From assembly GCA_945949175.1 (NCBI GenBank), contig CAMFDU010000012.1, positions 1-37,649 on the forward strand: 37,649 bases of DNA, in the 5' to 3' direction. Both the position numbers and the translations under genes were made by a program. The stretch is from Gulosibacter massiliensis. GTDB lineage: Bacteria > Actinomycetota > Actinomycetes > Actinomycetales > Microbacteriaceae. The first letter of the stretch is position 1; each line of letters begins with the position of its first letter. The notes beneath the pieces were generated by a model that was not told the DNA's origin, searched no databases, and saw nothing but the letters and a program-made list of their open reading frames with translations. Positions 1 to 8,045 of the stretch are shown here, one piece after another.

Positions 1-645
1 GGGTGTGCCCGCAAACAACATGTCGCCGGGAACAAGCGTGATCGTTCGCGCGATGTCGGCGACGAGGTAGTGCATGTCCCACTCCATGTTGTCGGTGTTG
101 TCTTCTTGTTTGACCTCTCCGTTGACATAGGTGCGAAGCATCTTGTTGCGGAAATCCCAGTCGGTGACGAGTCCGGGGCCGACCGGAGCGAGCGTGTCCG
201 AACCCTTGACGCGCAGCATCGAACCGGCGTCAGTGTCGCGGAAATCGTGAAGCCCGTAATCGTTGCCGACGGTGTAGCCCGCGATGTATTCGGCTGCGTC
301 TTCGGGTGCAATATTGCGGCACGTCTTTCCGATAACGATGACAATTTCACCCTCGTAGTTGAGCCACTTGCACCCCGCCGGACGCACTACTGCGCCTTTG
401 TGGGTGTTGAGCGCGGTGATCGGTTTGTGGAAATACGTCGGAGCCGCCGGTAACTTTGTCATGAACTCTTGGGTTCGGCTATCGAAATTGAGGTGCACGG
501 CGATGATTTTGGTCGGCTCGGCCGGTGCGAGGTGAATCGCGTCAGAAATGGCGACGACACGACCGTCGTTGGCGACCAGGTCTTCTCCGCGACGCAGGAC
601 CTGCGTCGGGTACCCGTCCAGAAGGATGCGGCGGTACTCAGTCAC
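1..645 (-). CDS. Fumarylacetoacetate hydrolase-family protein, 3' part missing
   Basis: Read on the minus strand, 215 codons are present and the frame runs off the left edge just after FAGTP, close to the end of the FAH fold (family members usually have GD.(L/I).TGTP there). The metal-binding region is visible: NYEGEIVIVIG near residue 98 supplies the two glutamates, and GYTVGNDYG supplies the aspartate. FAH enzymes hydrolyse, decarboxylate or isomerise beta-diketo or 2-hydroxymuconate acids. In the homoprotocatechuate route this family is HpcE/HpaG (decarboxylase/isomerase), which fits the dioxygenase and dehydrogenase just upstream. The start is GTG at 645 and overlaps the last 8 nt of the dioxygenase gene (GTGACTGA), implying translational coupling. 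The exact reaction cannot be fixed: a hydratase or acylpyruvase role remains possible. Confidence 0.85.
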   Translation of the reverse strand, partial: MTEYRRILLDGYPTQVLRRGEDLVANDGRVVAISDAIHLAPAEPTKIIAVHLNFDSRTQEFMTKLPAAPTYFHKPITALNTHKGAVVRPAGCKWLNYEGEIVIVIGKTCRNIAPEDAAEYIAGYTVGNDYGLHDFRDTDAGSMLRVKGSDTLAPVGPGLVTDWDFRNKMLRTYVNGEVKQEDNTDNMEWDMHYLVADIARTITLVPGDMLFAGTP

Positions 646-1549
646 GCGACAACACCAGGTCCTTCGGTCGCGCGAAACCGCCCTCGGGCTTCGAGAACCA
701 CACGTGAACCTGCCCGGTCCCGATCGAGTTCTCGTATTCGCTGTACATCTCGCCCTTGGCGGTGAAATTCTCTTCGCCCAGTGCGCCCGCCATCGCGAGG
801 TAATGGTAGAAACCGGCCTCTGGCTTGTACTTCTTGAATGTGTCGAAGTCGTCGAGGATAGCGGCGTGGTCGCCCGCCTTCATCCATTCGAGCACTTTGA
901 GGTCGTACTGGTAGGCCTCGGGCGTGTAAATGTTCTTCGGGTCACTCGCTTCGTGCTTACGCAAGTCGCGGAGTTTGTGGAACGTGTGCGACAACGCGCC
1001 GGACGCAAGAAGAAGAACTTTGCGATCAGAGTCACGAATGGCCTCGCCCAGTGCTCGCCCAGCGCGAATGAAATCCTCGGGCGTTCCGGTCTGGCAGACC
1101 GACAGTGAAATCCACGCCTTTTCGTCGAGCCCGCGGCCGAGGTAGTGCCACAGGTTCACCGTCGCATAGAAAATCGGCAGGTGCGGGTCGGCGATCGGGG
1201 TGATCCACGTTCCGTTCTTCTCGTCGTATTTGGCGAGCGAATTTGCCAGTTCGGGGTCGCCCTTGATGGCATAGGGAATCTGTGTCATTCCGCGAGGAAG
1301 CTCTTCCGAGGTGAACAGACCAGATCGTTCGGCCGCCGACGTGACGACAAATTCAACCGTGGTCGCCCAGTGGCTGTCCAGAACGACGACGGTGTCGTAG
1401 TCGAGCGTCTCGAACACGTCCGCGCGAAGCTTCCGGAGTCCGGGGACCAGGCTGAGTTCTTCACCGTTGTTGAGGTCTTTTCGAACCGCCTCCGGCAACA
1501 TAATGGTGGGGACGTGCGCTAACAGTCCGGCTCCTACTACTTCGCCCAT
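638..1549 (-). CDS. hpaD: Class III extradiol ring-cleavage dioxygenase, HpaD/HpcB-like
   Basis: This 303-residue protein is of the LigB superfamily and resembles 3,4-dihydroxyphenylacetate 2,3-dioxygenase, which opens the catechol ring of homoprotocatechuate with O2 and Fe(II). Candidate iron ligands are His12 (LLAHVP) and His60 (LDSHW), with a glutamate near EMYSEYEN in the C-terminal part, matching the His-His-Glu arrangement of the family. The segment TSEELP followed by a GDPEL motif matches the E. coli HpaD layout (about 280 residues). It starts 3 nt after the stop of the upstream aldehyde dehydrogenase and its end overlaps the FAH gene, so the three form one operon. Substrate is inferred from family and context; another catechol acid, such as gallate or protocatechuate, cannot be excluded. 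Confidence 0.85.
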   Translation of the reverse strand: MGEVVGAGLLAHVPTIMLPEAVRKDLNNGEELSLVPGLRKLRADVFETLDYDTVVVLDSHWATTVEFVVTSAAERSGLFTSEELPRGMTQIPYAIKGDPELANSLAKYDEKNGTWITPIADPHLPIFYATVNLWHYLGRGLDEKAWISLSVCQTGTPEDFIRAGRALGEAIRDSDRKVLLLASGALSHTFHKLRDLRKHEASDPKNIYTPEAYQYDLKVLEWMKAGDHAAILDDFDTFKKYKPEAGFYHYLAMAGALGEENFTAKGEMYSEYENSIGTGQVHVWFSKPEGGFARPKDLVLSRD

Positions 1550-1552
1550 GGG

Positions 1553-3016
1553 TTATTCCTTCCATCCGTTAGGTGAGACAACAGTGTTTTTGACGTCGGC
1601 GTAGAAATCGAACGACCAGGTGCCGCCGTCGCGACCGATTCCCGATTTCTTTGATCCGCCGAAGGGGGCGCGTAGGTCGCGGACAAAGAAACAGTTAACC
1701 CAGATTGTTCCGGCAACAAGTTCATCGGTAATGCGTTTGGCGTGGTCGCGATTACCAGACACAACAACAGCGGCGAGTCCGAATTCGGTCCCGTTAGCCA
1801 TCGCGATGACCTCGTCATCGGACGTGAACGTTTGCATGCACAGCACCGGTCCGAAGATCTCGGCCGAGACGATTTCACTGCCGGGCGCTGGGTTCTTGAC
1901 GAGAGTCGGCTGGAAATAGAGTCCGCCGAGCTCGGTGTTGGGCCCACCACCCCAGGCGATGTCGTGGCCTTCGGCTACCGCGCGGTCGACGAAGCCCTTG
2001 ATGCGGTCGAAGTGAACCTGATGGACTTGAGGCCCAATGTCCGTCGCTGGGTCGCGGGGGTCACCCTGCGTGAGCGCAGCGGCCTTCTCGCGGAACTTCT
2101 CGGCGAACTCATCCGCGACGGATTCGTGCACGAGGATTCGAGTGCCCGAGAGACACACCTGGCCCGCGTTGTCGTATTGTTCGACGGCGATCTCGGCGGC
2201 CAAGTCCAGGTCCGCGTCCGCCATGACGATGCACGGGCTCTTGCCACCCAATTCGAACGACACAGGAGTGAGGTTGTCGGCGGCGGCGTGCGCGATGATT
2301 TTCGCCGTTGGTACCGAACCCGTAAACGAGATTCGCGAAATCCCGGTGTGGGCAGTAAGTGCCGCACCCGCCTCGGTGCCGTATCCGAACACGACGTTGA
2401 AGACACCGTCGGGAATTCCAGCCTGTTTGGTTAGGTCCGCGAAGTACGACGCTGTCAGCGGAGTCCATTCAGCGGGTTTGAGAACGACGGTGTCACCGGC
2501 GGCGAGCGCCGGCCCAATCTTCCACGTCGCGAGCATGAGCGGTGCATTCCACGGGGTGATGAGCGCCGCGACCCCGGACGGATCCCACGTGATGTTGTTT
2601 GTGTGCCCACGAGTTTCAAACGCCTCGTGGTGCAGGTCGTTGATGGCGTAATCGGCGAAGAACCGAATGTTCATGGCAACGCGCGGCATGACTCCCCGCA
2701 GGTGCGAGCGCAAGAGTGCGCCATTGTCGAGCGTCTCGATATTGGCGAGGGTTTCAACGTTGGCTTCTACAAGGTCGGCGAGTTTGTTGAGCAGTTCGCC
2801 GCGCTTCTTCGGCCCCAACTTTGACCAGGTGGGGAACGCTGCGCGGGCGGCGGCAACCGCGGCGTTGACGGCGTCGGCATCACCACGGGCGATCTCGCCC
2901 AGGAAAGACCCGTCGATGGGGGACGTGTTCGTATAGGTCGCGGGTGACTCGAGGCGTTCGCCATTCACGAAGTGGCGGGTATCCACCTGGACACCGGCAA
3001 CATCAATCGTGTGCAC
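1553..3016 (-). CDS. hpaE: NAD(P)-dependent aldehyde dehydrogenase, HpaE-like
   Basis: A full-length ALDH superfamily enzyme of about 487 residues. The catalytic glutamate lies in FELGGKSP (about residue 255) and the nucleophilic cysteine in NAGQVCLSGTR (about residue 288); ITPWNAP and the FTGS nucleotide-binding loop are present. E. coli HpaE (5-carboxymethyl-2-hydroxymuconate semialdehyde dehydrogenase, 488 residues) has the same organisation and acts directly after HpaD, the next gene here. An alternative role is oxidising an aldehyde released from a gamma-glutamylated amine. Two in-frame GTG codons at 3025 and 3022 sit on top of the AAGGAG ribosome site (3030-3025), so GTG at 3016, with 8 nt spacing, is preferred. 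First gene of the leftward operon; a palindromic operator lies 33 nt upstream. Confidence 0.88.
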   Translation of the reverse strand: MHTIDVAGVQVDTRHFVNGERLESPATYTNTSPIDGSFLGEIARGDADAVNAAVAAARAAFPTWSKLGPKKRGELLNKLADLVEANVETLANIETLDNGALLRSHLRGVMPRVAMNIRFFADYAINDLHHEAFETRGHTNNITWDPSGVAALITPWNAPLMLATWKIGPALAAGDTVVLKPAEWTPLTASYFADLTKQAGIPDGVFNVVFGYGTEAGAALTAHTGISRISFTGSVPTAKIIAHAAADNLTPVSFELGGKSPCIVMADADLDLAAEIAVEQYDNAGQVCLSGTRILVHESVADEFAEKFREKAAALTQGDPRDPATDIGPQVHQVHFDRIKGFVDRAVAEGHDIAWGGGPNTELGGLYFQPTLVKNPAPGSEIVSAEIFGPVLCMQTFTSDDEVIAMANGTEFGLAAVVVSGNRDHAKRITDELVAGTIWVNCFFVRDLRAPFGGSKKSGIGRDGGTWSFDFYADVKNTVVSPNGWKE

Positions 3017-3048
3017 GAACACCACTCCTTCGGGGCATAGAAAAGAAC

Positions 3049-3068
3049 ATCATTAGGATACTAATGAT
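3049..3068. promoter_or_regulatory. Palindromic operator between the dehydrogenase operon and the C26 hydrolase
   Basis: ATCATTAG-GATA-CTAATGAT is a perfect inverted repeat with 8-bp arms and a 4-bp centre. Read as TCATT-AGGATACT-AATGA (3050-3067) it fits the pattern TYRTT-N8-AAYRA shared with four other promoters nearby. It lies in the 115-bp gap between two divergent genes and contains TAGGAT on the plus strand and TATCCT on the minus strand, either of which could be a -10 box. MarR proteins (for example HpaR in hpa operons) typically bind palindromes of this size; assignment to the MarR gene at 3811 is inference. Confidence 0.65.
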
Positions 3069-3131
3069 TTAGCGTACGCCATACTGAATGTCGAACGCTA
3101 TCCCTATTTGTAACGATTTCAAAGGACAACC

Positions 3132-3818
3132 ATGGTCGGACGTCGCCCTCGAATTGCCATCGTCGCACGATTTGCGGAATCCACCTCGGCAACGCGCTAC
3201 GAAGCCATCGTGACCGCTCGACGTATGGCGGAAGGCGTCTGGGCCGCCGGTGGCGAACCCCTGACGTTCCTCGCTGTCGCTGGCAGCGATTGGACAGAGC
3301 GCCTCGACGGAATAGACGGCGTTCTGATGCCCGGTGGTGCCGACGTCGACCCACGCAATTACGGTCAGGACCCGATTTCGGACGAACTCTATGGAATGGA
3401 CATGATGCAGGACGAGGTTGACATCAGTCTGATTCGCCACGTCCTTTCAGCGGGTATCCCAATGCTCGCAGTCTGTCGCGGAATGCAGGTCACGAACGTT
3501 GCGCTCGGCGGAACGCTCACGCAGCACATGGACAGCCCGCATCTGCACCACGTCGCGTCGGTGACCATCGACTCACACGCCGACGAGTTGGGCCTGTCCG
3601 ATGCGACGCTAAACGCTTCGTGTTACCACCACCAAGCGATCGACAAACTCGCGCAGGGGCTCACCGTCATCGCTCGAGCCGCTGAGGGACACGTCGAGGC
3701 CGTCAAGATCGAATCAGCCGGTTGGGCGTTTGGCGTGCAGTGGCATCCAGAGGATAACTACGACACAGAACCCGGGCAATTAGAGATTTTCAAACGGTTT
3801 ATTCGCGCTGCTAGCTAG
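3132..3818 (+). CDS. Peptidase C26 gamma-glutamyl hydrolase, PuuD-like
   Basis: A 228-residue class I glutamine-amidotransferase fold protein of the C26 family, which hydrolyses gamma-glutamyl bonds (PuuD cleaves gamma-glutamyl-GABA to glutamate and GABA). The catalytic triad is visible: Cys115 in AVCRGMQ, and His205 and Glu207 in GVQWHPED. The oxyanion loop MPGGADVDP and the family motif NASCYHHQAI are present. The ATG has an AAAGGA ribosome site 6 nt upstream. It is divergent from the aldehyde dehydrogenase operon across a palindromic operator and overlaps the 3' end of the convergent MarR gene by 8 nt. With the glutamine-synthetase-like ligase at 6553 it suggests a gamma-glutamylation pathway. 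The acyl acceptor (amine) is unknown. Confidence 0.85.
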   Translation: MVGRRPRIAIVARFAESTSATRYEAIVTARRMAEGVWAAGGEPLTFLAVAGSDWTERLDGIDGVLMPGGADVDPRNYGQDPISDELYGMDMMQDEVDISLIRHVLSAGIPMLAVCRGMQVTNVALGGTLTQHMDSPHLHHVASVTIDSHADELGLSDATLNASCYHHQAIDKLAQGLTVIARAAEGHVEAVKIESAGWAFGVQWHPEDNYDTEPGQLEIFKRFIRAAS

Positions 3819-4311
3819 GGTTTTCGGCGCGCTGGGTGATGAGGCGCAGCGCTTCGGCGAGCGCCGCGTGTTCGGCGTTAGGGATCGCGCCAGCAATTTT
3901 CTGTTCTTGCTTGTTGAACTTGGGGAAAAGGTCATCCATGAGCTTCCGTCCGTCGTCCGTCATCGTGACGATGACGAGTCGACCGTCTGATGTGCTCTTT
4001 GACCGGGCGAGGTAGCCGCGACCTTCCAGCGTTCCCAAGACACCAGTCAGCGTCGCTTTTGAAAATCCGCCTTCTTCGGCAATCTGTCGCGTTTCGATTG
4101 GTTCCCAGATCCAGGTGACCCACAACACGACGAACGCCGTCCACGACAGGTCATTAGAGTGCAACACGGTTCGTTCGAAGTGGTTTCGAACGGCGTTCGC
4201 GGCCCGGAACAGGTTCGAGACGATTGCCATCGATTCAAAATCGAGGGACATGTGCGAGAGCCGTTCCGCAACGTGTCGTTCTGTTTCCGCGAGGGTGTGT
4301 GCGCCTGCCAT
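3811..4311 (-). CDS. MarR-family transcriptional regulator
   Basis: A 166-residue winged-helix protein. The recognition region is visible as RQIAEEGGFSKATLTGVLGTLEGRGYLARSKS with the wing at STSDGRLVIVTMTDDG, both typical of MarR. The ATG at 4311 is preferred over longer frames because GGGAG lies 7 nt upstream; frames starting near 4404 add a non-conserved leader. MarR regulators such as HpaR repress aromatic catabolic operons and release DNA on binding an aromatic ligand. It lies among, and probably controls, the genes carrying the TYRTT-N8-AAYRA palindrome at 3050, 4444, 6514, 13553 and 13669. The nearest site is about 130 bp upstream of its own start, so autoregulation is possible but not shown. 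Confidence 0.85.
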   Translation of the reverse strand: MAGAHTLAETERHVAERLSHMSLDFESMAIVSNLFRAANAVRNHFERTVLHSNDLSWTAFVVLWVTWIWEPIETRQIAEEGGFSKATLTGVLGTLEGRGYLARSKSTSDGRLVIVTMTDDGRKLMDDLFPKFNKQEQKIAGAIPNAEHAALAEALRLITQRAENPS

Positions 4312-4431
4312 GATTGTTCTCCCAGTTTCGGCGACATTCGCCGCTTCTCTATTGTTCCCGACTTCAGCGAAAATTCGGTCACGGAATATAACGTTTTCAC
4401 CCAAACAATATGCCGAATGGAAAAAAGTCAG

Positions 4432-4465
4432 TATTCTCAGAGATTGTTAGTACCCGAACAATCTC
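4432..4465 (+). promoter_or_regulatory. P450 promoter -10 box and palindromic operator
   Basis: A -10-like TATTCT (4432-4437) is followed by the inverted repeat GAGATTGTT (4440-4448), 8-bp spacer AGTACCCG, and AACAATCTC (4457-4465): perfect 9-bp arms. The core TTGTT-N8-AACAA matches the other four operators, and the spacer shares GTACC with the permease site at 13669. A repressor bound here would cover the transcription start. No clear -35 box was found. Confidence 0.65.
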
Positions 4466-4480
4466 GTGAAGGAGAAAGTG

Positions 4481-5728
4481 ATGACCTCAGCGTCGAGCAT
4501 CAATCTGGCCGACCTCGAACTGTTCCGTAACGGTGCGCCGTGGGACGCGTTCGCCGAACTTCGCGCCAACGCGCCGATCCACTTCAATGATGAGGGCGAC
4601 GACGGTAGCGGCTTCTATTCCGTGACGCGATTCCACGACATCGTCAAGGTTCTGCGCGACTCGAACACATTCACGAGTGAACGCTTTACCAACCTCGAAG
4701 AAGTAGACGCCGAACAAGAAGAAGCACGTCGATCTCTCCTTGAAACCGACGGCACTCGCCACCGTGCCCTTCGCCGGCTCTTGCAAGGACAGTTCACTCC
4801 AGCCGCCGTCGCGCGTTACGAGACCTTCCTGCGCGGACTGACCGCGACCACTCTCGACAACGCCTTCGCGAAGGGTGAATTCGACTTCGTCGAAGAAGTC
4901 GCCGCCGACTTCCCGATCCAGGTTCTCGCCAAACTTCTCGATGTTCCCGAAACCGATACCGACCAGTTGATCGAGTGGGGAAACCGCATGGTCGGGTTCT
5001 CTGACCCGGACAGCGCCGACGTTCTCATCAATTCCCCCGAATCCGAAAAGTATCGCCTTCTGCCATTCCGGTCGCCGGCTGCCCAAGAAGTGTTTGACTA
5101 CGGTGACAAACTCGCGAACGAGCGTCGCGGCAAAGACGGGACCGACCTCGTTTCGGTACTCATCAACTCCGACATGTCCGATGGCATCCCGCTGACCGAC
5201 CGAGACTTCCACACCAACTTCCTCTTGCTGGTCGTGGCCGGCAACGAAACAACGCGCCACACCATCACGCACACGATGCGAAACCTCATGGCGAACCCGG
5301 ATCAGCTGGTGTACCTGCAAGAAAACCCCGACATGATCCCGTGGGCGGTCGAAGAGTTCCTTCGCTACGCGAGCCCCGTTTACCACTTCCGTCGAACCGT
5401 CACGAAAGAGGTCGAGTTTGAGGGGCACACGTTCAAGGTCGGCGACAAGGTCGTGCCGTGGTTCGCGTCGGGAAACCGCGACGACACGATTTTCGACAAG
5501 CCCACAAAGATGGACGTCACGCGCAACCCGAACGAACACATGACGTTCGGTCGAGGCGGCCCGCACATGTGTCTCGGAAACGCGCTCGCGCGCATCGAGC
5601 TTCGCGTGATGTTCGAAGACCTGCTGTCACGAATCGACACGGTCGAGCACACCGGACCGGTCGACTTCCTTCGCTCGAACTTCGTTCACGGCATCAAGCA
5701 CATGCCGGTGAAAGTGACGTTGCGCTAG
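4481..5728 (+). CDS. Cytochrome P450
   Basis: A 415-residue soluble bacterial P450 (monooxygenase using haem iron, O2 and electrons from a ferredoxin). Seen directly: I-helix oxygen-activation motif VAGNETTRH near residue 252, the ExxR pair Glu292/Arg295 in EEFLRY, and the haem loop FGRGGPHMCLG with Cys364 as axial ligand. The overall pattern recalls actinobacterial steroid or terpene hydroxylases (CYP125/124-like), but the subfamily cannot be fixed by eye. ATG at 4481 with AAGGAG 6 nt upstream is chosen over the in-frame GTG at 4466, which overlaps that site. No ferredoxin or ferredoxin reductase gene lies in the window, so redox partners must come from elsewhere. Its promoter carries the shared operator, so it is probably induced with the ligase, permease and ring-cleavage genes. 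Confidence 0.92.
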   Translation: MTSASSINLADLELFRNGAPWDAFAELRANAPIHFNDEGDDGSGFYSVTRFHDIVKVLRDSNTFTSERFTNLEEVDAEQEEARRSLLETDGTRHRALRRLLQGQFTPAAVARYETFLRGLTATTLDNAFAKGEFDFVEEVAADFPIQVLAKLLDVPETDTDQLIEWGNRMVGFSDPDSADVLINSPESEKYRLLPFRSPAAQEVFDYGDKLANERRGKDGTDLVSVLINSDMSDGIPLTDRDFHTNFLLLVVAGNETTRHTITHTMRNLMANPDQLVYLQENPDMIPWAVEEFLRYASPVYHFRRTVTKEVEFEGHTFKVGDKVVPWFASGNRDDTIFDKPTKMDVTRNPNEHMTFGRGGPHMCLGNALARIELRVMFEDLLSRIDTVEHTGPVDFLRSNFVHGIKHMPVKVTLR

Positions 5729-6430
5729 TTACTTAGCGACGCGTTCAAGGAATGCGTCAACGAGTGCGTAGGTGCGTTCGCGGGCTGCCGGCTCGATTGC
5801 GGCGGTCTGCGCGAGCATCACCGCCGGATCCTGGCCATCGTCGATAACCTCTTTGTCGCCACCCCACTCGAGCCAACTGGCAAGCGCCGGGGCGTCAAGC
5901 TCGGGGTGGAATTGCAGAGCGAGTGCCTTGTTGATGACGAAAGCCTGGGACGCAATCGGGTTTCGTGCGATTTCTTTTGCTCCGGGCGGAACGACCCAAC
6001 GGTCATAGTGGAACTGGAACCAGGGTCCATTGCCCACGAGGGTTTCGTCGTCGCTCCAGATGTTTGTCCAGCCAATTTCGCCCTTCGGACCAGGTGCGAC
6101 CGATCCGCCCATCGCACGGGCGATGAGTTGCCCGCCGAAACAGATGCCGAGGACGGGTTTGCCACTGGTCACCGCGTCGCGAACCCACTCGAGTTCCGGG
6201 GTGAGCCAGTTTCCGATGCAGGCGTCATCCCACGCACCCCACGGGGCACCCATCGGGATGATGAGGTCGTAGTCGTCGAGAGGGGGGAAAACAAATCTGA
6301 CGTTGGGGTCGCGAAAACTTTCTTCCGGGACAACGACCATCTCATCGATTTCATATCCGTGGTGACGCAACCGTTCGGACACAGGGCCGGTCGGGCTGAC
6401 GTGGTCGTGCTGGATGAAGAGTGCCTTCAC
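5729..6430 (-). CDS. Class I glutamine-amidotransferase-like protein
   Basis: A 233-residue stand-alone GATase1 domain. The triad is Cys97 in GICFGGQL, and His175 and Glu177 in LQFHPELD. It has no ATP-pyrophosphatase domain, so it is not a complete GMP synthase. Similar proteins accompany glutamine-synthetase-like ligases in amine-degradation clusters (TdnT with TdnQ in aniline degradation), where they are thought to act on gamma-glutamyl compounds. Here it is divergent from such a ligase (6553) across a shared operator region. GTG at 6430 is chosen because AAAGGAGC lies about 6 nt upstream; longer frames to 6460 lack this. It abuts the P450 gene end to end (stop codons at 5728/5729). Its specific substrate is not known. 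Confidence 0.8.
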   Translation of the reverse strand: MKALFIQHDHVSPTGPVSERLRHHGYEIDEMVVVPEESFRDPNVRFVFPPLDDYDLIIPMGAPWGAWDDACIGNWLTPELEWVRDAVTSGKPVLGICFGGQLIARAMGGSVAPGPKGEIGWTNIWSDDETLVGNGPWFQFHYDRWVVPPGAKEIARNPIASQAFVINKALALQFHPELDAPALASWLEWGGDKEVIDDGQDPAVMLAQTAAIEPAARERTYALVDAFLERVAK

Positions 6431-6506
6431 GGTGAGCTCCTTTAAATCTACAGAGTGCAAGTATTACGGTTTGAGTACAAGCATTTATTTTTTCGATTCT
6501 AGAGAC

Positions 6507-6534
6507 TATTATTTCGTTTGAGTCCTAACGAAAT
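6507..6534. promoter_or_regulatory. Ligase promoter -10 box and palindromic operator
   Basis: TATTAT (6507-6512) is a plausible -10 box with a weak TTTATT 17 bp upstream. It overlaps the start of the perfect inverted repeat ATTTCGTT (6511-6518), spacer TGAGTCCT, AACGAAAT (6527-6534). The core TCGTT-N8-AACGA has the same spacing as the operators at 3050, 4444, 13553 and 13669. It lies between the divergent GATase-like gene and the ligase and may control both. Confidence 0.65.
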
Positions 6535-6552
6535 GGTTACAAAGGAGTACCA

Positions 6553-7905
6553 ATGTCTCACGACCTCGTCGCGCTGCGCGAATCACTGCAAGCCCAGGGG
6601 ATAGATGTCCTTCGCTTCACCTACGCCGACGTACTCGGTATCGCCCGAGCGAAAGACGTGCTTGTCAGCCAACTGGACAAGGCAGCTCACAATGGACCTG
6701 CCTTTTGCCAAGGTGTCTGGGTGACGACGACGGGTGGAGACGTTCTCGACGCCGTGAACATCGCGTCGGACGGACTACAAGACCTCGTCAGTTCGATTGA
6801 ACCCGACACCATCACCCCACTCCCTTTCGAACCGGGTGTCGCCTACGTCATTGCCGATGCCCTCAACCCCGACCGCTCGCCAAACATGATCTCGCCCCGC
6901 ACGGTCCTCAAAAAAGTCGTCGATGAATACAACGCGATTGGGCTTCAACCTGTGGTCGGTCCGGAACTCGAGTTCTACATTGCCAACGTCAAGGATGACG
7001 GGGGTTACGAGCGCTCGCTTACGCGCACGGGTCGTGTTTACACGGCCGGAACGCTCGTCGACCCCGACGGCGTGTTCCTCAACCTCATGCGAATGCTCGA
7101 CCAGATGAACATCGGTGTTTTTGCAGGAAATCACGAGTTCAGCCCCAGTCAGTACGAGATCAACCTTTGGCACAGCAACGCGCTCGACGCCGCCGACCGC
7201 ACGTTCTTCTTCAAGACCGCAATCAAAGACATCGTCGCGCAATCCGGTCAGCACGCCACGTTCCTCGGAAAGCCCTGGAGCGACGAGGGCGGTAGCGGAT
7301 TCCACCTGCACTTCTCGGTGACTGACATGAAGGGCGTCAACAAGATGCACGACGGAAAGGGTCAACTCTCTGAAGTTGCTCGGCAGATGATTGCCGGCGT
7401 CACCGCGAATGCGAACGCGCTCACGGCCCTGACGAACCCGACCGTCAACGCGTTCAAGCGCCTCGGCCCGGACACCCTCGCCCCCTTCCGCGCCAACTGG
7501 GGTTACGACAACCGTTCGTGCATGATCCGTGTCCCACCAGAGCGCGGCGCGGGAACCCGTCTCGAAGTTCGAGTCGGTGACGGCGCCGCGAACCCATATC
7601 TCGTGATTGCCGGCATCCTCGCCGCGGCTCTCGACGGCATCAAGCGCAAACTAGATTGCCCCGACGACGCGGTCGGCATGGCCTATGAAAACGAGTCCGC
7701 GCCCGAACTACCCTCAACGTTTGGTGCCGCACTCGACGCTCTCGAGGCGAACGCCCACCTGCACGACCAGATGTCGAAGGAACTCGTTGAGGTCTTCCTC
7801 GTCATGAAGCGTGACGAGATTGCCCGCTACGAAGCAGCCGTCAAAGATCCGTCAACGCGCGACGTCACCCAGTGGGAGATCGACGAGTACTTCGCCGACT
7901 ATTGA
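6553..7905 (+). CDS. Glutamine-synthetase-like gamma-glutamyl-amine ligase
   Basis: A 450-residue GS-fold enzyme. Metal and glutamate-binding motifs are recognisable: GPELEFYI (Glu138, Glu140), SQYEINL (Glu202), GSGFHLHFS (His251) and the NRSCMIRVP arginine region. These residues support ATP-dependent gamma-glutamyl phosphate chemistry. The usual adenylylation-site neighbourhood of housekeeping GlnA (NLYDLP) is replaced by a different segment, and the gene sits among amine-catabolic genes, so a GlnA3/GlnA4/PuuA/TdnQ-like role, joining glutamate to an amine, is inferred. ATG has AAAGGAG at about 7 nt. The amine is unknown; candidates are a polyamine, an ethanolamine-like compound or an aryl-alkyl amine. 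Probably cytoplasmic and oligomeric like the family. Confidence 0.85.
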   Translation: MSHDLVALRESLQAQGIDVLRFTYADVLGIARAKDVLVSQLDKAAHNGPAFCQGVWVTTTGGDVLDAVNIASDGLQDLVSSIEPDTITPLPFEPGVAYVIADALNPDRSPNMISPRTVLKKVVDEYNAIGLQPVVGPELEFYIANVKDDGGYERSLTRTGRVYTAGTLVDPDGVFLNLMRMLDQMNIGVFAGNHEFSPSQYEINLWHSNALDAADRTFFFKTAIKDIVAQSGQHATFLGKPWSDEGGSGFHLHFSVTDMKGVNKMHDGKGQLSEVARQMIAGVTANANALTALTNPTVNAFKRLGPDTLAPFRANWGYDNRSCMIRVPPERGAGTRLEVRVGDGAANPYLVIAGILAAALDGIKRKLDCPDDAVGMAYENESAPELPSTFGAALDALEANAHLHDQMSKELVEVFLVMKRDEIARYEAAVKDPSTRDVTQWEIDEYFADY

Positions 7906-8033
7906 GAAGGTTTCACGCCACCAACTGGGAAACAAACCAAATTTCATGCGTTAGTGAGTTTTAAAGACGCGATTTGCCTCAAAAGACGCAGGTTTAGTGA
8001 AATAGAGTACGCAAATCAACGCAGAATCGCGGA

Positions 8034-8039
8034 TACAAT
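8034..8039 (+). promoter_or_regulatory. -10 box for a leaderless start
   Basis: TACAAT ends 6 nt before the ATG at 8046, and no Shine-Dalgarno sequence lies between. This geometry is typical of leaderless mRNAs in actinobacteria. The rest of the gap (7906-8033) shows only a weak inverted repeat, GATTTGC/GCAAATC (7970 and 8011), of unknown meaning. Confidence 0.5.
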
Positions 8040-8045
8040 TGCTCC

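Noticed and set aside
4312-4440. Further operator copies near the MarR start (ATTGTT at 4314 and 4350, AACAAT at 4404).
   Set aside because: They are half-sites only; none has the second arm at 8-bp spacing.
4487-5566. A long open frame antisense to the P450 gene (359 codons).
   Set aside because: It lies wholly within the P450 gene, has no recognisable motif or ribosome site, and is explained by the codon bias of the real gene.
5729-6430. The class I GATase-like gene as GMP synthase (guaA).
   Set aside because: It is only 233 residues and lacks the ATP-pyrophosphatase and dimerisation domains.
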